In this document: positions 17,284 to 25,714 of the stretch, one piece after another
Position numbering within the stretch: the first letter of the stretch is position 1
How the letters are laid out: every line of letters begins with the position of its first letter
Assembly: GCF_003952165.1 (NCBI RefSeq)
Contig: NZ_RXFT01000011.1
Location: forward strand, 124,001 to 188,000
Length of the DNA stretch: 64,000 nt
Direction: 5' to 3'
Source: Variovorax guangxiensis
Lineage (GTDB): Bacteria; Pseudomonadota; Gammaproteobacteria; Burkholderiales; Burkholderiaceae_C
Notes under the pieces: model-generated
What the model was told of the DNA's origin: nothing
Database searches by the model: none
The model's input: only the letters and a program-made list of their open reading frames with translations
Translations under genes and position numbers: made by a program

Positions 17284-18933
17284 TCAGCGCATCTGCAGTC
17301 GCGCGTCCTTCGGATAGCCGATGGTGTAGTCGGCCGTCACGCGCGCGGTCTGGCCGGCCGCGAGGTCGAGCTGCCACATGGCCAGGCCGGGCTGCTTGTT
17401 CCAGGCCAGCTCGGCGGGCTGCGGCGAAAACTCCGAGGCCACGCGCACCTTCTCGTCGACCGAGACCGGAGCGGCTTCCAGCACCTGCACCGCGATCGGC
17501 GTGCGGTGGCGGTTCTCGACCACGTAGGCGCGCTGCACCTTGCGCTCGGCGCGCGAGCCGGCGAAGCCGCCCGTGCCCTGGTTGTCGCGCTCGGGCTCGG
17601 CCTGCACGCGCACCAGTTCGTCGCGGCCGAAGGAAAGCGTCAGGCGCGCGTCGGTGGGCGCGTTCCAGCGGCCGCTGCCGACGAAGGCGCCATCGCGGTA
17701 GAGCTGCATCGGGCCGGCGGGCCACACGCCGGCGGGCTGGTCGAGTTCGGCGACAAGGAAAGCGCTGGCGTCCACGCGCGGGCTGGTGCGCGCGGCGAGC
17801 TTGGCCGTATCTTCGTGCTGGCCCAGCGCCATGGTCACGCGCTGGCCGTTGGAGGGCACGTCGATGGCCTGCGGCACCGAGAATTCGGTGGCGAAGCTGT
17901 TGTCGAACACGCTCACGTCGAACAGCGGCTCCGTCCGGCGCTCGCGGCTGTCCATGGACTTGCCGGCCATGATGGGCGACGGCGCCATGGCCGCCGCCGG
18001 CGCGGAGGGGTAGGCCATCTCGGCCAGCGGGCGCGGCGGCGGCTCGATGCCGATGCGCCATGCCGTCGGCAGGCGACCCGTTGTTTCGCGGCGCGGCTGT
18101 CCGGTCGAAAGCACCAGCTTCACGCCGCGCCAGTCCTCGCCCGTGGCCTGCGCCACCAGCGCCTGGCGCTCGATGCGCACCTTGCGCGTGGTGGTGTCGA
18201 GCAGCGCGCGGTAGGTGGGCGTCCAGCCGGGGCCGTTGACCTGGTAGCTGAGCTTGACGTCGGCATCGGCGCCGGCGGCCAGGGTCACCGTCACGGCCGT
18301 CACCTGGCCGCCGTTGCCCTGGGTGCGGGTGCGCTCGGCCAGCAGCGGGTTGAGCTGGCGGTCGATCTCGGCCTGTTTGCGCTGGATCTGGTGCTGCTTG
18401 AGCAGTGAATCCTGCCCGGTGCGGCGCATGGCTTCGGTCATGGCGGCGAGGTTGCGCGCGTCCATCGGCGCGCGCGCGCCGGGGGCATCGCCGCTGCCGC
18501 CGGCCAGGCCCTTGAGGTAGCCGGTGACCATGCCCAGCGCATCGGTCTCGGCCTGCAGGGCTGCCTTCTGGTCCTCGAGCTCGCGGATGCGGCCGTCGAG
18601 CGGGCTGGTCGAGCAGCGTGCCGAGAGCTCGCGCTGCTCGCTGAGCACCGAGGTTTCGCCGATGCGCACCGAGGCATCGGCCGATACCTGCAGGCTCTGC
18701 ACGTCCAGCCCCGCGGGCAGGCAGGCGAAGGTGACCGAGCGCGCGCCGGCCGCGACGCGCGCCACGCGCTCCACGGTGGCGCTGCCGGGGTAGACCTTGA
18801 CCTGGGTGATGCGCGAGTCGGTGGCTGCCGTGGCGGGTTGTGTAGTCGCCTGGCCCTGGGCGCTCAGGCTCAGGACCAGCAGGACGGCGGCACCGGCGGT
18901 GGCGCGGAGGAGGGCGGAAGTCGATGCTTTCAT
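17284..18933 (-). CDS. DUF4139 (MuiA-like) exported protein
   Basis: A 549-aa protein with an N-terminal signal peptide of about 28 residues. The DUF4140 N-domain begins RITQVKVYPGSATVERVARV. A predicted coiled coil (RELEDQKAALQAETDALG and KQAEIDRQLNPL) separates it from the C-terminal DUF4139 domain, with LSYQVNGPGWTPTYRALLDT as its usual opening. This family includes the mucoidy-inhibitor MuiA A proteins. The molecular function is unknown. It ends 117 bp after the SUFU stop, convergent with it. Confidence 0.85.
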   Translation of the reverse strand: MKASTSALLRATAGAAVLLVLSLSAQGQATTQPATAATDSRITQVKVYPGSATVERVARVAAGARSVTFACLPAGLDVQSLQVSADASVRIGETSVLSEQRELSARCSTSPLDGRIRELEDQKAALQAETDALGMVTGYLKGLAGGSGDAPGARAPMDARNLAAMTEAMRRTGQDSLLKQHQIQRKQAEIDRQLNPLLAERTRTQGNGGQVTAVTVTLAAGADADVKLSYQVNGPGWTPTYRALLDTTTRKVRIERQALVAQATGEDWRGVKLVLSTGQPRRETTGRLPTAWRIGIEPPPRPLAEMAYPSAPAAAMAPSPIMAGKSMDSRERRTEPLFDVSVFDNSFATEFSVPQAIDVPSNGQRVTMALGQHEDTAKLAARTSPRVDASAFLVAELDQPAGVWPAGPMQLYRDGAFVGSGRWNAPTDARLTLSFGRDELVRVQAEPERDNQGTGGFAGSRAERKVQRAYVVENRHRTPIAVQVLEAAPVSVDEKVRVASEFSPQPAELAWNKQPGLAMWQLDLAAGQTARVTADYTIGYPKDARLQMR

Positions 18934-19156
18934 GGGATGCCTCTGGAGCTAAGGTGATGAATGACCCAGGCTCATACGGGCGGCCCCGGCGATCGGGGTT
19001 AAGGCATCGTCAAAAAAACTTCATGCAGCCGGCGGCGCTGTCGCCAATGCAACCGGCACGGCGTTTCCGGTCGCGCGCGCGACGGCGGATGCGAGGCGTG
19101 CTTCATAGAGTGGCCGCATCGTCTTTCCACCCAACCCCGGACAAGGACACACCGCC

Positions 19157-19603
19157 ATGCTCGACACCATCCAGGCCATCAACAAGACCGCCGCCTTCAA
19201 CCGCTGGGCCGGCTTCGAAGTGACCAGCGCTGCCAACGGCGAAGCCGAACTGCGCATGAACTGGCGCGAGGAGGACATGGGCCAGTACGCCGGCTTCCTG
19301 CACGCCGGAATGATCGGCGCGATGCTCGACACCGTGAGCGGCTACGCGGCCGCCACCGTGGCGGGGCGCGTGCTGGCATCGCATTTTTCGGTGAACTGCG
19401 TCTCGCCCGCCATCGGGCGCGCCTTCGTGGCGCGCGGGCGGGTGGTGAAGGCCGGGCGCAAGCAGGTGTTCGCGGCGGCCGAGCTCTATGCGCAGGGCGA
19501 GGGTGCCGATTCGCTCAAGCTCGTGGCGACGGGGAACGCAATCCTGGTTCCGGTCGAAGATCCTGCTTCCGCGCCGCCGAAGAAGGCGCAGCCCGCGGCC
19601 TGA
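19157..19603 (+). CDS. PaaI-family thioesterase (hotdog fold)
   Basis: A 148-aa single-hotdog protein. The active-site helix region is GFLHAGMIGAMLDTVSGYAA, and the last strands (FVARGRVVKAGRKQVFAAAELYAQ) follow the PaaI/YigI pattern. These enzymes hydrolyse acyl-CoA or aryl-CoA thioesters. Its last 89 bp overlap the antisense 3' end of the acyltransferase gene, so the C-terminal tail (PVEDPASAPPKKAQPAA) is encoded opposite another protein. Confidence 0.87.
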   Translation: MLDTIQAINKTAAFNRWAGFEVTSAANGEAELRMNWREEDMGQYAGFLHAGMIGAMLDTVSGYAAATVAGRVLASHFSVNCVSPAIGRAFVARGRVVKAGRKQVFAAAELYAQGEGADSLKLVATGNAILVPVEDPASAPPKKAQPAA

Positions 19604-20762
19604 GCTTCAGCCCGAAGAGCGGCCGCAGCAGGTCGGTGCGGCGGATCAGCCCGTCCGTCAGCAGCCAGCAGCCCAGCAGCGTCAGCGCTACCAGCAGCGC
19701 GGGCTCCATGACCGGGCCGAGCGCGAACGGGGCCAGCAGGGTCACGCCGGCGATGATCAGCGTCTGGTGCAGCACGTACCACGGGTACACCGACTCGTTG
19801 GCCCAGCGCAGCCAGGGCCAGGGGCGGTTCAGGTGGCGATGGCCGTGGCCGAGGATGGTCGCGACGGCCAGCCACAGGTAGAGCATGCGCAGCGTGTCCA
19901 TCAGCAGGCCCGGGGGCGGGCTCTTCATGCCGGTGCGCAGCGCGATGAAGGCGGCGATCACCGCGACCGCCAGCGCGAGCGACACGCGGCGCAGCCGCTC
20001 CAGCTCCTTCCACACGCCGGTGTCCACGCCCATCCAGTAGCCGTAGAGAAACATCGTGAAGTAGAGGCTGTGCAGGTGGAAGTCGCGCACCAGGTTGTGC
20101 GTGGCCGGAAAGCGCGAGGCCAGCAGCATTGTGAAGACCAGCAGCGGCACCACCGGCAACAGCAGCAGCTTCCAGCCGCGCAGGCCGTTGAAGGCGCCGC
20201 GCAGCCGCTGGCCGGCGGCGGATTTCCACAGCGGCAGCGTCAGAGCGACCAGCGCCGTGTAGGTAAATAGATAGGGCAGGTACCAGAGGTGGTTCCAGGT
20301 GATGCCGAACTCCGCGCCGTCGAAGGCCTGCTTCGGCCAGGGCTGGGCCATCGACAGGTAGCGCAGCAGGAAGGCGCCGAAGCCCGGCGCGACCAGCCCG
20401 TTGGCCACGCCCTGCGCGTAGGCCTGGTAGGGCACGATCACCGCCATGCCGAAGGCCAGCGGCAGCATCAGCCGCAGGCCCCGGCTGCGCAGCAGGCCCC
20501 AGGTGCCCTGGCCCCGGCTCAGGAAGCCGAGCGACACGCCCGAGATCAGGAAGACCAGGTCCATGCGCCACAGGTTCAGGATGCGCATCGGCCATTGCAG
20601 CCATTCGGCCGCGTGCGGGCTCTTGAGGTGCCAGGGCCAGTCGGCCACGTAGTACATGCCCACGTGATAGAGGATGACGAAGAGGAAGGCCAGCGCGCGC
20701 AGGGCGTCGATGTCGTGACGGCGGTGGGCGGGCGGAGTTGCTGGAACGGGATCGGCGGTCAT
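19515..20762 (-). CDS. Acyltransferase 3 family membrane protein
   Basis: A 415-aa integral membrane protein with about ten hydrophobic segments. It opens RRHDIDALRALAFLFVILYHVGMYY, the family signature of acyltransferase 3 (OafA/OpgC) with the catalytic-site-linked His, and includes HLWYLPYLFTYTALV and YPWYVLHQTLII further on. Members O-acetylate or succinylate surface glycans. The start at MTADPV has GAGGAG upstream; the longer frame has no homologous content. The last 29 codons overlap the thioesterase gene, so this end may be an extension of the normal protein. Confidence 0.85.
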   Translation of the reverse strand: MTADPVPATPPAHRRHDIDALRALAFLFVILYHVGMYYVADWPWHLKSPHAAEWLQWPMRILNLWRMDLVFLISGVSLGFLSRGQGTWGLLRSRGLRLMLPLAFGMAVIVPYQAYAQGVANGLVAPGFGAFLLRYLSMAQPWPKQAFDGAEFGITWNHLWYLPYLFTYTALVALTLPLWKSAAGQRLRGAFNGLRGWKLLLLPVVPLLVFTMLLASRFPATHNLVRDFHLHSLYFTMFLYGYWMGVDTGVWKELERLRRVSLALAVAVIAAFIALRTGMKSPPPGLLMDTLRMLYLWLAVATILGHGHRHLNRPWPWLRWANESVYPWYVLHQTLIIAGVTLLAPFALGPVMEPALLVALTLLGCWLLTDGLIRRTDLLRPLFGLKLRPRAAPSSAARKQDLRPEPGLRSPSPRA

Positions 20763-20928
20763 GGGCGGCTCCTCGAAGCGGGAAGGCCGCCATGCTCGGC
20801 CCGGCCGGCCCAGCGCGGCGCGGCCGGGGGACGGATCGCCCCCCGCTTTGTGACGAGCGGTGGCCCGCGGGGACGAAATCCGGCCCCGAAAAGCCGTCCC
20901 GGGGCCCGTTTTCGGGAGAATCCCGGCC

Positions 20929-21879
20929 ATGGGAGACCCCCGCAAGAACCTGTACGAACGCTACGCGCCGATCCGCCGTCCGCTGGAGGTGGCTTTCTGG
21001 ATCGTGCTGATGACGCTGCAGGCCGCGTTCAGCACCGTGGTGGCGATCATGGACGTGCGCACGCGCGCCGTGCCCCGGCCCAATTGGGAGGTCGCGACCT
21101 GGGAGGTGTCGAGCCACCTGGTGCTGTTGCTGCTGGTGCCCGCGCTGGCGGCGGTCGAGCGCCGGCTGTCGCCGCTGGCGCGTGCCCATCTGCTGCGCTT
21201 CCTGGCCTGGCACCTGGTGGCGAGCGTGGTGTTCAGCGTGGTGCACGTGGCAGGCATGTTCGGGCTGCGGTCGATGGCCTACGCCATGGCGGGCGAACGC
21301 TACGACTTCTGGAACTGGGCCGGCCAGTGGAGCTACGAGTACCTGAAGGACGTGCGGGTGTACGCGAGCATCGTGTTCGGCATCTGGGCGTACCGGCTGT
21401 TCCTGCTGCGTCTGCAGGGAGAGGCACGGGTGCTGGATGCGCCGGAGGAGGGCGTGACTGCGCCGGCTCCCGTCCCGATCCCGGCTTTGGCGGAACCGGA
21501 GGGATTCGAACCCTCCGTGCCCGACGCACCCCCGCCGCCGCCAGCCCGCCCCGAACGCTTCCTGGTGCGCAAGCTGCGCCGCGAATTCCTCATCGCCGCC
21601 ACAGACATCGACTGGCTCCAGGCCGAGGGCAACTACGTCGGCCTGCACGTCAACGGCCACGACTACCTGCTGCGCTCCACGCTGACCGACTTCCTGGCCC
21701 AGCTCGACCCGGCGCTCTTCGTGCGCGTGCACCGCAGCCATGCAGTGAACCTGGGGCGCATCAAGGAAATCGAGCCGCTGGACGGCGGCGACGCCCGGCT
21801 GCACATGCACGACGGCACCACCGTGCCCTGCAGCCGCCGCTATCGCGATGCCCTGCGCACGGGCATCGGCGCGGCCTGA
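20929..21879 (+). CDS. Membrane-anchored LytTR DNA-binding regulator
   Basis: A 316-aa protein with four predicted transmembrane segments in residues 20-170 (FWIVLMTLQAAFSTVVAIM, HLVLLLLVPALAAVE and two more), a Pro-rich linker, and a C-terminal LytTR domain (about 210-305) with IDWLQAEGNYVGLHVNG and LFVRVHRSHAVNLGRI. It lacks a receiver domain, so it is a one-component membrane LytTR regulator. The start at 20929 has CGGGAG before it. The linker at about residues 187-201 is encoded by an antisense tRNA-Ser 3' fragment (see separate entry). It diverges from the acyltransferase gene. Confidence 0.82.
   Translation: MGDPRKNLYERYAPIRRPLEVAFWIVLMTLQAAFSTVVAIMDVRTRAVPRPNWEVATWEVSSHLVLLLLVPALAAVERRLSPLARAHLLRFLAWHLVASVVFSVVHVAGMFGLRSMAYAMAGERYDFWNWAGQWSYEYLKDVRVYASIVFGIWAYRLFLLRLQGEARVLDAPEEGVTAPAPVPIPALAEPEGFEPSVPDAPPPPPARPERFLVRKLRREFLIAATDIDWLQAEGNYVGLHVNGHDYLLRSTLTDFLAQLDPALFVRVHRSHAVNLGRIKEIEPLDGGDARLHMHDGTTVPCSRRYRDALRTGIGAA
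21488..21530 (-). other. tRNA-Ser 3'-end fragment inside the LytTR gene
   Basis: Read on the minus strand, this holds a complete T-arm: stem GAGGG, loop TTCGAAT, stem CCCTC. It is followed by a seven-base acceptor half CGGTTCC, discriminator G and CCA, all at standard spacing. Before the T-arm, GTGC and GCAC flank a five-base loop, as in the long variable arm of class II tRNAs; discriminator G plus the long arm indicates serine. No matching GGAACCG 5' half lies within 100 bp, so it is a fragment, not a gene. The + strand reads it as EPEGFEPSV in the LytTR protein. Confidence 0.65.
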
Positions 21880-21943
21880 TCCGGTGCGCGGCGGGCCGTG
21901 GCCGGCCCGTTATTGGTTCATTCCGCACCATCAGAGAGCTTTC

Positions 21944-21960
21944 AGGCACCATTTTTGCTT
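21944..21960 (+). promoter_or_regulatory. Sigma-54 promoter of amt
   Basis: AGGCACCATTTTTGCTT has the invariant GG, exactly ten bases, then GC of sigma-54 promoters, and agrees with the TGGCAC-N5-TTGC consensus except at the first base. It is 72 bp before the amt start. Nitrogen-limitation control through RpoN and NtrC fits an ammonium transporter. Confidence 0.7.
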
Positions 21961-21987
21961 CATTGGCCCGCCGCGCCGGTTGATTCA

Positions 21988-22000
21988 GGTGCGACGCACC
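21988..22000. promoter_or_regulatory. GGTGCG/CGCACC palindrome in the amt leader
   Basis: A perfect 6-bp inverted repeat around one base, 32 bp before the amt start codon and downstream of the predicted sigma-54 start site. It could be a protein-binding site acting as a roadblock or a leader hairpin. It is the reverse arrangement of an NtrC half-site pair, so I do not call it NtrC. Confidence 0.4.
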
Positions 22001-22031
22001 AATTCAAACCAAAAATCCGCAAGAAGCTCCA

Positions 22032-23234
22032 ATGGACGCACTCAAACAGGGCGCAGACGCGCTGTTCATCCTTCTCGGCGCCATCATGGTCCTGGCCATG
22101 CACGCCGGCTTTGCCTTTCTCGAACTGGGCACCGTGCGCAAGAAGAACCAGGTCAATGCGCTGGTGAAGATCCTGGTCGACTTCTCGGTCTCGACCATCG
22201 TGTATTTCCTGGTGGGCTACGGCGTGGCCTACGGCACGCATTTCTTCGTGAGCGCCACCGAGCTGTCGGCAAAGAGCGGCTACGAGCTGGTGAAGTTCTT
22301 CTTCCTGCTGACCTTCGCCGCGGCCATACCGGCCATCATCTCGGGCGGCATCGCCGAGCGCGCCAAGTTCTGGCCGCAGCTCATCGCCACGGCGGTGATC
22401 GTCGGCTTCGTCTACCCGCTCTTCGAGGGCATCGCCTGGAACAAGCACTTCGGCATCCAGGAATGGATCGCCTCGCTGACGGGCCACGAGTTCCACGACT
22501 TCGCTGGCTCCGTCGTGGTGCATGCGGTGGGCGGCTGGCTGGCGCTGCCGGCGGTGCTGCTGCTGGGGGCGCGGCGCAACCGCTACCGCGGCGACGGCTC
22601 GCTGAGCGCGCATCCGCCGTCGAACATCCCGTTCCTGGCGCTGGGCGCGTGGGTGCTGTGCGTGGGCTGGTTCGGCTTCAACGTGATGAGCGCGCAGAGC
22701 ATCGACAAGATCTCGGGCCTGGTGGCCGTGAACTCGCTGATGGCGATGGTCGGCGGCACGCTGGTGGCGCTGGCCATGGGCAAGAACGACCCGGGCTTCG
22801 TCTACAACGGCCCGCTCGCCGGCCTGGTGGCGGTGTGCGCCGGCTCCGACCTGATGCACCCGCTGGGCGCGCTGGTGGTGGGCGGCGTGGCCGGCGGCAT
22901 CTTCGTCAAGCTGTTCACGCTCACGCAGAACAAGTGGAAGATCGACGACGTGCTGGGCGTCTGGCCGCTGCACGGCCTGTGCGGCACCTGGGGCGGCATC
23001 GCGGCCGGCATCTTCGGCACGCAGGCGCTGGGCGGCATAGGCGGCGTGAACGTGTGGGCGCAGCTCATCGGCACCGTGATGGGCGTGGCGTGGGCCGCGC
23101 TGGCTGGCGCGGCGGTGTACGGCGCGCTCAAGGCGGTGGCCGGACTGCGGCTGTCGCAGGAAGAGGAATACGACGGCGCCGACCTGTCGATCCACCACAT
23201 CTCGGCGACGCCAGAGCGCGAAGTCAACTGGTAA
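22032..23234 (+). CDS. amt: Ammonium transporter, Amt family
   Basis: A 400-aa inner-membrane channel with eleven predicted membrane segments. Family marks are DFAGSVVVHAVGG (the first pore His), NGPLAGLVAVCAGSD, and HGLCGTWGG (second pore His of the twin-His pair). It conducts ammonia/ammonium down into the cell and is normally gated by GlnK, but no glnK gene is adjacent. There is no cleavable signal peptide; the start falls directly on the first membrane helix. A sigma-54 promoter precedes it. Confidence 0.95.
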   Translation: MDALKQGADALFILLGAIMVLAMHAGFAFLELGTVRKKNQVNALVKILVDFSVSTIVYFLVGYGVAYGTHFFVSATELSAKSGYELVKFFFLLTFAAAIPAIISGGIAERAKFWPQLIATAVIVGFVYPLFEGIAWNKHFGIQEWIASLTGHEFHDFAGSVVVHAVGGWLALPAVLLLGARRNRYRGDGSLSAHPPSNIPFLALGAWVLCVGWFGFNVMSAQSIDKISGLVAVNSLMAMVGGTLVALAMGKNDPGFVYNGPLAGLVAVCAGSDLMHPLGALVVGGVAGGIFVKLFTLTQNKWKIDDVLGVWPLHGLCGTWGGIAAGIFGTQALGGIGGVNVWAQLIGTVMGVAWAALAGAAVYGALKAVAGLRLSQEEEYDGADLSIHHISATPEREVNW

Positions 23235-23297
23235 GCGGCAAGGTGCGGCGGCTTGGGCTATTCTCGGCGCCCCTTACAACCGCCGAGGAGTAGACCC

Positions 23298-24275
23298 ATG
23301 ACAACGACACCCGCTCGCTGGCTGCGCAAAGGCGTCGCCGCACTGGCCGGCAGCCTGCTGATGCTTTCGTTCTCTTCCGTGGCGCAGGCCGGCGCGCCGC
23401 AGGTCAAGACCCAGGCGCCGGGCTTCTACCGGATGATGCTCGGCGACTTCGAGGTGACGGCGCTGTTCGACGGCACCCTCGACCTCGAGCCCAAGAAGCT
23501 GCTCACCAACACCACCCAGGCGCAGGTCGGCAAGCTGCTCGACCGCGGCTTCGAGAAGGACGCCGTGCCCACATCGGTGAACGGCTACCTCATCAACACA
23601 GGCAGCAAGCTGGTGCTGGTCGACACCGGCGCCGGCGGCCTCTTCGGCCCGACGCTCGGCAACCTGCAGGCCAACCTCAAGGCGGCGGGCTACCAGCCCG
23701 ACCAGGTCGACGACGTGCTCATCACCCACATGCACGGCGACCACGTCGGCGGCCTGGTGCAGGACGGCAAGCTGGTCTTTCCCAACGCCACCATCCACGC
23801 CGGGCAGGAAGACGCCGACTTCTGGCTGAACAAGGCCAACCTGGAGAAGGCCTCCGCCGAGATGAAGGGCTTCTTCCAGGGCGCGATGGCCTCGCTCAAC
23901 CCCTACGTGGAAGCCGGCAAGTTCAAGGGCATGAAGGGCGGCACCGAACTGGCGCCCGGCATCAGGGCCGTGCCCGCCCATGGCCACACACCGGGCCACA
24001 ACATCTATGTCGTCGAGTCCAAGGGCCAGAAGCTGGTGCTGTGGGGCGACCTGATGCACGTGGCCGCCGTGCAGTTCGCGCAGCCGCAGATCACCATTTC
24101 GTTCGACGTCGACTCCAGGCCCGCAGCGGCCGAGCGCAAGAAGGCGTACGCCGACGCGGCCAAGGGCCGCTACCTGGTCGGCAGCGCGCACCTGCCGTTC
24201 CCGGGGCTCGGCCACGTGCGGGCCGAAGGCAAGGGCTACGCCTGGGTGCCGGTGGACTACCAGCAGGTGCGCTGA
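23298..24275 (+). CDS. Exported metallo-beta-lactamase-fold hydrolase
   Basis: A 325-aa protein with a signal peptide of about 32 residues (ending AQAG). The metal site is HMHGDHVGG (His144, His146, Asp148, His149 pattern), followed by later metal ligands in VPAHGHTPGHN and a final His in GSAHLPFPG. The N-terminal part (GFYRMMLGDFEVTALFDG) is that of MBL-fold lactonase/hydrolase homologues common in proteobacteria. The substrate is unknown; a lactone-degrading role is one option. GAGGAG precedes the start. Confidence 0.87.
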   Translation: MTTTPARWLRKGVAALAGSLLMLSFSSVAQAGAPQVKTQAPGFYRMMLGDFEVTALFDGTLDLEPKKLLTNTTQAQVGKLLDRGFEKDAVPTSVNGYLINTGSKLVLVDTGAGGLFGPTLGNLQANLKAAGYQPDQVDDVLITHMHGDHVGGLVQDGKLVFPNATIHAGQEDADFWLNKANLEKASAEMKGFFQGAMASLNPYVEAGKFKGMKGGTELAPGIRAVPAHGHTPGHNIYVVESKGQKLVLWGDLMHVAAVQFAQPQITISFDVDSRPAAAERKKAYADAAKGRYLVGSAHLPFPGLGHVRAEGKGYAWVPVDYQQVR

Positions 24276-24386
24276 GCCAGCGATGAAGGTTGAGCGGCGC
24301 GGGCCGGTGTTGCGGCGCCCCGCGCGCGCGAAGGCGCGCCCTGTAGCAAACTGGCCGGCTGCTTCGCTTTCATCATCCATCGCCCC

Positions 24387-25322
24387 ATGACCCAAGCTCC
24401 CCCCGCCCTCGAAGTCCTCCCCCGCGACCTGTCCGCCTACCGCAAGGGCAACGTCGGCGTCGACTACGTGCACCGCTTCGAGTCCGGCAAGCCCGGCCCG
24501 CACGTGCTGATCAACGCGCTCACGCACGGCAACGAGATCTGCGGCATGACGGCGGCCACGCACCTGCTCGACAACGACGTGCGTCCCAAGATCGGCACGC
24601 TCACCGTGAGCTTCGCCAACGTGGCGGCGTATGAATCCTTCAACGAGTCGCTGCCCTTCGACAGCCGGCAGTTGGTGCACAACCTCAACCGCATCTGGTC
24701 GCCCGAATGGCTGGACGGCAAGGAGGACAGCCCCGAGCTGAGCCGCGCGCGCATCCTGCGACCGGTGGTGGACGCGGCCGACCACATCCTCGACATCCAC
24801 TCGACCAGCCAGCCCGTCGTGCCCTTCTGGGTGTACCCGGGCTTCGAGCGCAACGCCCGGGTCGCGCAGGCCATCGGCCGCCCCGCGGTGCACCTCGTGA
24901 TGCCCGACGGCCTGGGCTCCGGCACGCCGCTCATCCAGTACGGCAGCCACGGCGGCCCCGACGGCAAGGGCGTGGCGATGGTGGTCGAATGCGGCCAGCA
25001 CTTCCTGCGCTCCGCTTCTGATCTCGCCACCGCCGTCACCTATGACTTCCTCGCGTATTTCGGCCTCGTCGACAAGGACCCGGCCACCCCGCCGCCCGAG
25101 CCGCAACGGCGCTTCCAACTGATGCAGACCTACGTCATCAAGTCGCCCGACTTCGCCTTCGTGCGCCCGCTCATCGGCTTCGAGACCTTCGCCAAGGGCG
25201 AGCTGATCGCGACCAACGGCGACGAGGAGATCCGTGCGCTGTGCGACGACTGCACGATCTTCATGCCGGCCCAGCGTGCGATCGTGGGGCGCGAGGCGGT
25301 TTATCTGACCAAGCCGATCTGA
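24387..25322 (+). CDS. Succinylglutamate desuccinylase/aspartoacylase-family amidohydrolase
   Basis: A 311-aa zinc carboxypeptidase-fold enzyme. The zinc-binding HGNE is at about residues 47-50 (LTHGNEICGM), the third zinc ligand is in LDIHSTSQP near 137, and the catalytic Glu is in MVVECGQHF. Length and motifs fit the AstE/AspA family, which removes acyl groups from N-acylated amino acids. There is no ast operon nearby, so the substrate is open. Confidence 0.85.
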   Translation: MTQAPPALEVLPRDLSAYRKGNVGVDYVHRFESGKPGPHVLINALTHGNEICGMTAATHLLDNDVRPKIGTLTVSFANVAAYESFNESLPFDSRQLVHNLNRIWSPEWLDGKEDSPELSRARILRPVVDAADHILDIHSTSQPVVPFWVYPGFERNARVAQAIGRPAVHLVMPDGLGSGTPLIQYGSHGGPDGKGVAMVVECGQHFLRSASDLATAVTYDFLAYFGLVDKDPATPPPEPQRRFQLMQTYVIKSPDFAFVRPLIGFETFAKGELIATNGDEEIRALCDDCTIFMPAQRAIVGREAVYLTKPI

Positions 25323-25361
25323 TACCCGGCGTGCCTGCGCCAACCAGGGGACGCAAAGGGC

Positions 25362-25694
25362 TCAGGTTTCCAACAGCCGCACGACCTGCTCGCGAAGCGA
25401 AGGCAAATCGTGCTGGATGGTTTGCCAGACAAGGGTGTGATCGATGGTGAAGTAGCCGTGGGAAAGCGCGTTGCGCATCTCGTAGGCGAAGCGCCATGGA
25501 ACAGCAGTGTGGGCGGCCGCGAATTCCGAGTGGTGCTTCACGATGTTGTTGCTGGCTTCGCCGATGACTTCCAGGTTGCGCACCACCGCGTCCTGGGTCT
25601 TGCGATCGGCCAGATAACTGTCGGCTGTAGCGCCGGTCGTGTAGTCGCGGATGTTGTCGATCGCCTGCAGGATGTGGCCCAGGTAATCCGCCAC
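25362..25694 (-). CDS. hepT: HepT-like toxin (type VII toxin-antitoxin)
   Basis: A 110-aa HEPN-domain protein of the DUF86/HepT type. The catalytic HEPN motif R-x4-H-x-Y is present as RNALSHGY, the RNase centre of these toxins. It starts at a GTG; upstream in frame there are only five codons after a TGA. The mntA stop lies 20 bp upstream, giving the usual antitoxin-first MntA/HepT order. The C-terminal HDLPSLREQV matches family ends. Confidence 0.85.
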   Translation of the reverse strand: MADYLGHILQAIDNIRDYTTGATADSYLADRKTQDAVVRNLEVIGEASNNIVKHHSEFAAAHTAVPWRFAYEMRNALSHGYFTIDHTLVWQTIQHDLPSLREQVVRLLET

Positions 25695-25714
25695 CCGTTG
25701 CGGATCTCTTCAGC

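Noticed and set aside
21488..21530. A complete tRNA-Ser gene
   Set aside because: No 5' acceptor half, D-arm or anticodon arm can be found within 100 bp upstream on the minus strand.
21988..22000. NtrC binding site
   Set aside because: NtrC sites read GCAC-N7-GTGC; here the halves face the opposite way and are downstream of the promoter.
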